A stretch of DNA of 64,000 bases from Achatina immaculata (taxonomy: Eukaryota > Mollusca > Gastropoda > Stylommatophora > Achatinidae). The notes below the pieces were generated by a model. It saw nothing but the letters and a program-made list of their open reading frames with translations, was not told the origin of the DNA and made no database searches. Shown one piece after another: positions 56,451 to 64,000 of this stretch (within the stretch, counting starts at the first letter, position 1; each line of letters begins with the position of its first letter). The stretch spans positions 34,823,584 through 34,887,583 of the forward strand of contig CM019719.1 of the NCBI GenBank assembly GCA_009760885.1, in the 5' to 3' direction. The position numbers were made by a program, and so were the translations under genes.

Positions 56451-57322
56451 CAGGCACGGGCAACCTTTTTTGTTCGGCGGGTCAAAAGAGACTTTTTGCC
56501 TATTTCACATTTTAAAATTTACCAACTTTGCTAATCTCACAGTGTAAGGAATATTGCTCATGGTTAAAGATATGCGGCTCGTGTAAATCTTCTGAGTGAA
56601 GTTAAATTATTTTAACCCCAATCCAGTCCGTGGGAATATTAGACAGGTGATTATATTTTTGATCAGTTTAGAGTTAGATTTTGTCGTGTTATGCCGTATT
56701 GTTTTAGTTAGTAATGTAACTGTAAAACTAGTGATTATTAGTTATTCAGGGGGATTTTTAAGATAATTTCGTGTCATTCAGAAGATTTACATGAGTCGCA
56801 TCTCTTTAATCACGAGCAATATTCCTTCAAGAAAAAGAGGCAGACCGCGTGAAACTCTGAAGAGGACATTGTTAAGAGAGGCCAAAATAACAGGCATAAA
56901 ATCCTTTGATGAGGTTGAAAGACTCGCCGAAGACAGGAAAAATTGGCGAACTACCTTGCGAGCCCTATGTGACGTTTAACTGCACGGGAAAGATATAAGA
57001 TATAAGATAAGAATATTTCTTACAACGGTCGCATACTTAAATTTAGTGCACTTTAATTATGTGTGTGTGTTGTACGTGTGTGTAGAGAGAGGGAGGGGGA
57101 GGTAGGGATAGAAAGAAAAAGAGGGAGAAAAAGATATGGATAAATACATATATATTATTAAGTTATTAAGCCTGACTATTGTAATTCTACAATCTAAAAT
57201 CAATATTTTAATGTTTCCAGCAAATTCTAAAGTTTTTAACGAAACTACTAGACTGGCTCGGGCCACAAAATATGTTGCCGCGGGCCAGATGTAGTCCCAG
57301 AGTCAGTGGTTGCCCATATGTG
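56451..57322. mobile_element. hAT-like non-autonomous element (872 bp)
   Basis: Ends: left caggcacgggcaaccttttt, right read inward cacatatgggcaaccactga, sharing gggcaacc. They are flanked by an 8-bp duplication with one mismatch (ctctagag at 56443-56450, ttctagag at 57323-57330). The interior has ggcgggtcaaa and cgggccagatg near the ends, as in hAT MITEs. It carries a nested family A LINE end and a (GT)n stretch. No transposase. Confidence 0.75.
56815..57006 (+). mobile_element. LINE family A, 3' end (copy A6)
   Basis: Open frame with PSRKRGRPRETLKRTLLREA, KSFDEVERLAEDRKNWRTTL and RALCDV stop, then a tail of gatataagatataagataag. Short, but the best-preserved 3' end of family A. Inserted in the hAT-like element. 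Confidence 0.9.
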
Positions 57323-57469
57323 TTCTAGAGGAAAGGAGTGCACGAAAACTTTTAACATGTGTAAAGCTTCCAGATATATAAACTGCTTCTATCGGTCACG
57401 AGGATGTGAAGGCAAAAGATCTGCAGTGTGGAGAACGACTCCGTGTAAAGGTGGTACATCTTCTGCGTT

Positions 57470-57830
57470 CCATATCTGTAGCCTGGGACATCTGTACTTA
57501 CTGTACGGATAAACTGTGCAGTCTTTTAGAAGACATGCTTTGAGCCACAAATGTTGTATTCCAGCGTGGCTCCCTGTTGCTTTAGCTGGCTCAATCTTCT
57601 ATTTCGAGAAGGCAGAACTGTAGGATGTGCTCTGGAGTCTTAGGACATGCATTCAGGGGTGTGTGGTAGACTGATGCGTAGGTGTGCTCGCAATCGGCAT
57701 TGCGTTTTCTAAAGATGGTTGCTAGTTCTTGACGCTAGAGTTGCAGTATCTGGTAATTAGATGATGGGTTGTGCTGGTCAGCCCATAGCTTTCTGTACTG
57801 ATGCTTGATTTTGCCTCGCTGTCTGATATA
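57470..57830 (-). mobile_element. LINE C-terminal fragment (TPEHILQ type)
   Basis: The minus strand encodes IKHQYRKLWADQHN, then ATIFRKRNADCEHTYASVYH and CPKTPEHILQFCLLEIED. This is the zinc-binding post-RT region found in many non-LTR elements (pattern FRLRTGH...C.C....TPEHILQ.C). Stops and frameshifts are present. No RT is seen. Confidence 0.6.
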
Positions 57831-58057
57831 TGAGAGAAGTACGAGGGTAACGACAAGAGATCACTAGTGCAAAGGGGCCGAATCTTTCAGTGCAAACAGT
57901 TTATTGCCATGGTTGTTGATTTTAGAGATCAAATATAGACAGAAGTAGCCAAGGGAGAAACTGTTCAACAAAATTTTTAAAAAAAACAACTTGTAGGACT
58001 GAGTGAGCCATTACTATTATTACTCATTACAGATATGACATTTGGTCTCTAACTTAC

Positions 58058-58121
58058 TTTTTCGACTTAGCTCCCCTCTTGGTTTTTCTGTAACTCTCCT
58101 CTGAGAAACTGGTTTATGCTT
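58058..58121 (-). CDS. candidate exon: basic N-terminal linker
   Basis: 64-bp candidate exon encoding KHKPVSQRRVTEKPRGELSR then K, with acceptor ctttaattacag and donor cgaaaaa|gtaagt. Only one frame is open, phase 0 in and phase 1 out, consistent with 54317-54357. Strongly basic and low-complexity, with no domain. It is the most 5' exon I can propose; no initiator or signal peptide exon was found further right. Confidence 0.4.
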
Positions 58122-58571
58122 CTGTAATTAAAGAAAAACATAAAACGATAAAATTCAGTGAGAAATTAATCAACGCCCACGTAATTACGAAAAAAAAAAC
58201 ATAACAAATAAAATTCGATGAGAAATTAATCAACGCCCATGTAATTATATGAAATTATAGAAAAACATAAATAAAATTCAGTAAGAAATTAATCAAAGCC
58301 CACGTAATTACAGAAAATCAAAGGAAATAAAATTCGGTAATAAACTACTACCTGTGTCCGTTTTAATTGAGAAAACAAAAACAAAAAAAAACATGAAATA
58401 CGGCATAAAAAGTTTAGCCTTCAGCGAAATATTACAATATTATCGATCTTAATTAAAGCACTAATGTATTTCCACAGCTTAAAATACACACGTATATAGA
58501 CCTTTCAATTAACTTCTTTCGCAACTACTTTAAAGTAGTTTTTTTTTTCCTATTAAATAGCATATGTAAGA

Positions 58572-58783
58572 CAGGGATTTTCAACCAGTTTAGCGTTTCG
58601 GGGAGGGAAATGGAATCGCAGATTGACAGACTCAGAATGTTGGGGATATTATACGTATATTATTTGAAATGCACTTTTCTGAGTTAGACAAAATCCTGGA
58701 AAGATGGGAGGTGGGGGAAGGAGATGACATTTGTGACATATGGTGAAAAGGGTGCATGGGGCAGAAAAGGTTGATAACTACTA
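58572..58783. mobile_element. hAT-like MITE (212 bp) with perfect 8-bp target duplication
   Basis: Flanked by atgtaaga on both sides (58564-58571, 58784-58791). Ends: left cagggattttcaaccagttt, right read inward tagtagttatcaaccttttc, sharing tcaacc. No coding sequence. Confidence 0.8.
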
Positions 58784-59049
58784 ATGTAAGAAAATAACGA
58801 TATAATATAGTTCTTCTGCGCTATAAAATTGTACTATTATGTAACACAACGATAACCGGGGCTTGAGGAGGAAATGTTCGAACAAGCGAATAGGGAGTTT
58901 TGAAGGAAATGAGGAAATTTGGTTACCTCTAAACGAATAACACAGTATGGAAGTTGAGAGTTTTCATGCGGTGTAATGTGGTGTAATATGGTATAATGTG
59001 GTATGATGTTGTGTAATGTGTTATAATGTGATGTAATATGGTATAATGT

Positions 59050-59109
59050 GGTGTATTTTGGTATAATGCTTTCGATACTTATATCGAAAGCATTATACCA
59101 AAATACACC
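59050..59109. repeat. perfect 28-bp inverted repeat with 4-base loop
   Basis: Left arm 59050-59077, loop ctta 59078-59081, right arm 59082-59109, with no mismatch. The left arm continues the preceding imperfect tandem repeat (ggtataatgtggtgtaatat, about 58970-59070), so the right arm looks like a fold-back copy of the array's last unit. Confidence 0.95.
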
Positions 59110-60320
59110 TGTAAAAACAAGGATGGAAAAGGAAGTTTAGACAGAAATTAAAAAATAAAGAAAAATACAACTGAACATATTTCTTCAGTGAACAGTTGGG
59201 GGATTTGGGGGGGGGGGGGTTGAGGGTGGGGGGGGGGTTACCATTTTGATAGATCAAGAAAAGAAAAAGAATGAGACAAATTAGTACTGGAACAAATGAA
59301 GCGTAAAATATACGAGGCGAGTCAAGAAGTAACTGCAGATCAAGGAGCGTAACCATTGAAAATTATATGAAAATATTCGAGGATGAGTCAGAAAGTCCTT
59401 TCATATGTTTTTCAAAATTTTTTGACTTAAGATCTTTGCATATTTTTTTTCACTTGTTACATCCCTTGGTTTGCGACTACCTTGTTACTCGTCCTTATAT
59501 GACTTAAAATAGTTAAAATTATACACGAGTGCTGGATGATTATAAAAATACATCACGAAAAACATAAGAACGAGGCGCCTGAAGCAAACGGATCATTGTC
59601 TGAAACCGTAGTAATGAAATGAAAAGGATACGTGAAGGCAAGGGTTACAAGGAACCATGCAACAGGACGGCAGAGACGCAGGTGAAATATCAGGCGGATT
59701 GTAATCAGCTCGACCTGGTGCCTCAGTAAAGCGGTAGATACAGAAAGCTGGAAACCCACAGTTGAACCTTTCCTCCATACATAGCATATACCTATGCGCG
59801 TTCGCATATATCCTCCTCCTCCTCCTCCTCATCATCATCATCATCGCCTGTTACTCCCCTGAGAGCATAGGCCATGGATAAAGGCTCTCCAGTCATGCTT
59901 GTTCTTTGAATGCTACTATCCTAGCCTATTTAAAAAATAAAAAAAAACAATGGCGGTGACGTTGTTGAAACTCTGAAAACCACTGGGTGAGACGTAAATT
60001 CTATAATGTAAATTATTTATTGTTGCAGAAAGGGATTGTGCGAACTTAACAGTAAGTACGAGTACACATCCCGTAAAACTAAACAGCGAAAATGACACGG
60101 AAACGAAAAGGTGGTGTAGTTACACCAGCTGTGTACCTTGTTTTTTTTTTTTACAACAATAATCACTGTAGAATGAGTATCAGGTCACATAATAGAACGC
60201 CCCAGGCACGTGGACCAGGTCAATCGTATATAACTTAGAAATGTTTTAGTATAGTGTGTCTGTGCTGGATTTATAAGGCAATGCCACTATAAACGTGAAG
60301 GGCTGTAATATGATCGATGT
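59110..60320. other. no recognised gene
   Basis: Contains G runs (59206-59237), a TCC/TCA triplet stretch at 59811-59845, and two mariner-end-like words in the same orientation (cgaggcgagtcaagaagtaa near 59311; cgaggatgagtcagaaagtc near 59376). These may be solo termini. Confidence 0.4.
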
Positions 60321-60329
60321 TGTCATTCT

Positions 60330-60575
60330 TTATATTATCGGGCATATACGTGTAGCTGTAGCATTTACTTGCCAGTCAGAAGGTTTTTGGTTCGATTTCC
60401 CACTTTGGACAGGGGTTCACCTAGCTTCAAAAAAAAAAAAATTCTGTACCTTGGGCTTCCCTAGGAAAACAAAGGCACGAGAACAGGTTCTAGCATCGTC
60501 ACCTCAAATGCTGTACTGGCCTAGAAATATGAAGCCACTAATACTTCACACCCCTTCGGTATGAAAATGGTACGG
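60330..60575 (+). mobile_element. SINE-like element
   Basis: A-box-like cgtgtagctgtagcatttac and B-box-like ggttcgatttccc 40 bases further on, followed by ggacaggggttcacctag and an A-rich stretch. A degraded tRNA-derived head is likely. Confidence 0.5.
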
Positions 60576-60689
60576 GGGAATAAACACGCACTGTATATCC
60601 TTGATCTCGGAGGCAGTAAAGGTTAAAAAGAATAAGACAGGACTGATGACGTTCTTCCCAACGATGACAAAGAAAGGAGTTTGTTTTAT

Positions 60690-61265
60690 GTAACCGTATG
60701 TTATCTTAAGTTTGTTTTTGTGTCACTATATGTTATCTTAAGTTTGTTTTGTGTCACCATATGTTATCCTAAGTTTGTTTTGTGTCACCGTATGTAATCC
60801 TAAGTTTGTTTTGTGTCACTGTATGTTACCGTAACTTTGTTCTGTGTCACCATATGTAATCCTAACTTTGTTTTGTGTCACCATATGTTATCCTAAGTTT
60901 GTTTTGTGTCACCATATGTTATCCTAAGTTTGTTTTGTGTCACCGTATGTAATCCTAAGTTTGTTTTGTGTCACTGTATGTTACTTAACTTTGTTCTGTG
61001 TCACCATATGTAATCCTAACTTTGTTTTGTGTCACCATATGTTATCCTAAGTTTGTTTTGTGTCACCATGTGTTATCCTAAGTTTGTTTTGTGTCACCGT
61101 ATATAATCCTAAGTTTGTTTTGTGTCACCGTATGTTACCTTAACTTTGTTCTGTGTCACCATATGTAATCCTAACTTTGTTTTGTGTCACCATATGTTAT
61201 TCTAAGTTTGTTTTGTGTCACCATATGTTATTCTAAGTTTGTTTTGTATCACCATATGTTATTCT
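60690..61265. repeat. 31-bp minisatellite with five-unit higher-order repeat
   Basis: About 19 units of 30-31 bp, consensus gtgtcaccatatgttatcct then aagtttgtttt. Unit variants recur in the same order (cgtatgtaatcc, tgtatgttacc with aactttgttc, catatgtaatcc with aac, catatgttatcc twice). This order occurs three times in succession from about 60785. Confidence 0.92.
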
Positions 61266-62190
61266 GACTGCATATAAAAATCAGCGCTAGGTTGTAGCGC
61301 TCGCTTGCAAGACACAGTCTCTTGCTTTTTCCTGTTGAATCTATTTCAGTACATATTTCATTTTTTTAATCGCTACCAGAGCAAGGTTTGCACGCGTTTC
61401 TTGTGAAATACTCGTTCGTAGATGTTTTGATTGGAAAATGAACGCTCACCACTTGTTACACAGACAAGTCAATAGTATTCTTAAAGCAATCATTAAAAGA
61501 TAAATTATTAGATACAATAAACTCAAGCGCATCAAAAGAGTTGTTTCCCTCTCTTCAAGTACGTCTTTGTAGTTTGAATCTGAACAAAATTCCGGTTGTC
61601 AAATTTCCGGTGGATTTCCGAACAAGTTCGATGTTCATATCTTTATCTTGGACATGTTTTGCTGATAGAATTTATTGTATTTAGCAAATTCTGCCAAATT
61701 ATCAAGGAGCATATACATTTTTTAAACATTTAAACATATAAACTTTGTGCTCCATGTTCTTTTTCTTCATTGACCTTGCTATTGTCCATAATTACAGCGC
61801 GTCACAATTTGTTGTAACTCTCGTCCGTTCGTAGCCTTCTCGTCTGTCGTTCTGAAACGAGTTGATCATCTCAGCCAAGACACAGATTATGTTTTACATT
61901 TGTCCTTTTCTTCTCTCTTTCGAATCTCCCCTAGCAAATCCTCCGTACACAGACGTCCAGTAATGGGCCATTTATTCTTATCTTACACTAACCAGCAGAC
62001 CAGGCATCTATCTACAATTTGAGTCACGTTCATGACACAGATTAATGGAGAACTGAGAATACTGGAATCTAACCCAGTCATTATCAGGCATTTTTCGACC
62101 GTGGTATAAACAAACTTTGCTAATGGAGAACGGAAAGAAAAAAATGCGATTATAAAAGCTGTAAATGCTGATAAAAAAACTATATCATCA
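61266..62190. other. no recognised gene
   Basis: AT-rich sequence without repeats or coding motifs that I recognise. Confidence 0.4.
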
Positions 62191-62194
62191 TCAT

Positions 62195-63283
62195 CATCAT
62201 GCGCTGTGCCTGGAAATGCTGGAGACCGTGTCTCTTCACAGGTTCCGAACTTTCATGTTTTCCATCAGTTCTCTTGCTATGCCTCTCCCACGCCTTTTTC
62301 TCAAGTCATCTAAGATTTTCTCTCTTGGTCTACTTCTCCCTGTCCTGCCTACAATTTTTCCTGTTGTCATGATATTCTCTATCCCTCCTCTTCTATGGCC
62401 AATAAGCATTGACTCCTCCCCCACCCACCTTCCACGTAGTGTGTTTATTAGTGTTCATTTCTCACTGGCACTTTCTTGGGCATTCTTCATTTCTTATTTT
62501 AGCTGTACATGGTATTCTTAACATTCTACGTAAAGAACCACATTTCACTTGCGTCTTATGCTCTTGTTGTTTTTGTTAGTGACCATGATTCGGTTTCATG
62601 TACAGCAGTAGTACTGGTTCGATGCAGCATTTCAAGACTCTTTTCCTAGTATCTATTGACAAAGATGTACTACACAAAACAGATTTCATTTTCTGAAATG
62701 CTACCTTTGTCCGTTATATTTTTTTTGTTTTTTTTATCTCTGTGGTACACCTACTATCTGATGTTATCGTTGTACTAAAATATTTGAATCTGTGCGCTTG
62801 TTTTAACTGTAATCCGTTTGATATTTATATTGGATTCTGGTACAGTTTTCTTTCTGGACATGATCATCGTTTTTGTTTTCTATAGCTGTTTAGTGATAGT
62901 CCTTTATATTCACTTTCTGTTACTACTATATCTAGCAGCTCTTGTAAATCCTTTTCATTGTCTGCTATCAGGACTGTGTTGTCAGCGTATCTCATGTTAT
63001 TGATGTTGTCTTCCAATTTTTATCCCAAGCTTGTCGGTGATAGCTCTCATAATACTGCGAGAAAACATATCTGGAGACAGTACATATCCTTGTCTTACTC
63101 TCTTCTTTATGCTGAAATATGCCCTACTTTGATGGCTGAATTTTTGTTCCAGTACATATTTCTTTTATTATTATTCTTAGATCTTTGGCATCAAAGTGCA
63201 TGTCTTCTAGCATCTCCATCACGTCCTCATATTTTTCCTTGTTGAATGCTTTGGTGTAGTCAATAAAACATATCTGTGCGTGT

Positions 63284-63316
<33 letters not shown>

Positions 63317-63835
63317 GGTGGGTGGGTGTGTGTGCATGCATGCATGCGTGCGTGCGTTCCTTCGCTTTCAACAAAGTCACATTGTTCGTCTGCTATCTCT
63401 ACCATAACTTTTTGTCTCATCCTTCTCATTATTCTTGACTGCAGTTTGTTAATATGGCATGATAAACTGGTAGGTCCTTGTTCTTCACATTCTTGTGCGC
63501 CTGCTTTCTTTGGCAGGGCCGTAAAGGTGGACGTCAGCATAAATTTTTTCATAAATGTCATTAAAACAGTTTTGTAATAATTTTCGTGCCTAATTCCCCG
63601 AGATCTTTTATTTCTTCAGCCGCACTATTGTTTTGTCAAGTTCTCTTTCATTTGTTTATGTGTTTCATAGCGTCTATGATTTCCTCTTCAAGAACTGGTG
63701 GTCCCTCTAGGTTTGTGTCTGCTGGTCGTTTAGGTTTCTCCATATATGTCATCCATGTATTCTGTCCATCTGTCAAGTATTTCCTCTGTGTCCATAAGTA
63801 TGTTTCCTTCTTTTGATTTCAGCAACATCCTCTAA
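62195..63835 (-). mobile_element. LINE family D-related element, old copy (D5)
   Basis: Minus strand. The 3' tail (GAT)n appears as catcatcatcatcat at 62187; then RRGGIENIMTTGKIVGRTGR (62236-62424). RT remains: FTALPKKAGAQECEEQGPTS, SRIMRRMRQKVMVEIADEQC, ICFIDYTKAFNKEKYEDVME (63124-63561), and a broken INNMRYADNTVL box near 62990. A (TG)n/(CA)n microsatellite splits the RT between EGT and ICFID. Many frameshifts. Confidence 0.8.
63272..63352. repeat. (TG)n-rich microsatellite inside LINE D5
   Basis: About 80 bases of TG, GGTG and TGCA repeats. The LINE RT coding sequence continues on both sides, so the tract arose inside it after insertion. Confidence 0.9.
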
Positions 63836-64000
63836 GAGTCGCGATATGACTTATATTTAAGTGGGTAAAAAGGGCAAGTCTGTCTGTCAGCTGAAACGGG
63901 GCACTTATCTCATCGCTGAAACAAAGATTTCCATGATGTTGGACACGTACAAAGCGAGAATGATTAACATGTGATTAATGTTGAAATGCGCAGTTACTTT

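Noticed and set aside
59305..59400. Two mariner-end-like words as a complete MITE
   Set aside because: They are in direct, not inverted, orientation and only 64 bases apart.
59916..60098. Frame resembling a signal peptide, as a possible 5' exon of the mosaic gene
   Set aside because: It does not start with ATG, and no donor in the phase needed for the exon at 58121 was found.

Overview
The window is eukaryotic (metazoan) DNA: AT-rich, with long introns, GT-AG splice sites, tRNA-derived SINEs, APE-type LINEs, Tc1/mariner and hAT elements, microsatellites and minisatellites. The LINE and SINE types and the large intron size suggest a mollusc, plausibly a cephalopod. That is inference from style, not a species identification. 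No bacterial-type operons, CRISPR arrays or free-standing tRNA/rRNA genes were seen.

One host gene can be supported. It lies on the minus strand and covers about 58,121 down to 540, continuing beyond the left edge. I rebuilt 19 exons (2,332 coding nt, about 777 residues) from domain motifs and splice sites, and every junction is phase-compatible with the next. The order from N to C is: basic/Ser-rich linker exons (58,121-46,060), SRCR (44,171-41,820), C-type lectin-like domain (30,532-26,969), kringle (26,733-19,099), LDLa (16,922-16,007), PAN/apple (14,383-13,021), LDLa (7,299-7,186), SRCR (5,098-1,310), LDLa (650-540). This is a secreted or ectodomain mosaic protein built from phase-1 modules. 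The 5' end (signal peptide, promoter) and the C-terminal end (possibly a protease or membrane anchor) are not seen. SRCR, kringle and LDLa occur together in neurotrypsin/Tequila-type proteases, but no catalytic domain is in view.

Most of the rest is mobile DNA in the introns. Several APE-type LINE families recur, mostly 5'-truncated, each with its own 3' tail: family A (ATATAAG tail; 1.7-4.2, 15.2, 20.6, 22.5, 33.6, 56.8 kb), family B (GACT or AATG tail; nine copies, the longest at 23.8-26.5 kb with endonuclease plus RT), family C (GA tail; 16.5, 34.2-35.6, 48.6 kb, the 34.2 kb copy with a 479-residue open RT frame), and family D (GAT tail; 17.9, 31.4, 33.0, 52.9, 62.2 kb). A decayed LINE with a zinc knuckle and restriction-like endonuclease tail lies at 10.4-11.3 kb. 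DNA elements include internally deleted mariners (6.1-6.9 and 46.8-47.8 kb), a truncated mariner (21.5-22.5 kb), a DUF4817-type element with about 94-bp terminal inverted repeats (7.8-8.8 kb), hAT-like elements (13.6, 56.5-57.3, 58.6 kb) and a small MITE (17.0 kb). Unclassified repeats E, F, G and K recur and are nested in one another around 35.8-38.3 kb.

The right-hand third (about 47-64 kb) is mostly repeats upstream of, or in the first introns of, the gene. It includes a 31-bp minisatellite with five-unit higher-order structure (60.7-61.3 kb), a 44-bp array (55.7-56.2 kb), C-rich/G-rich tracts (50.3 kb) and a perfect 28-bp inverted repeat (59.05 kb).
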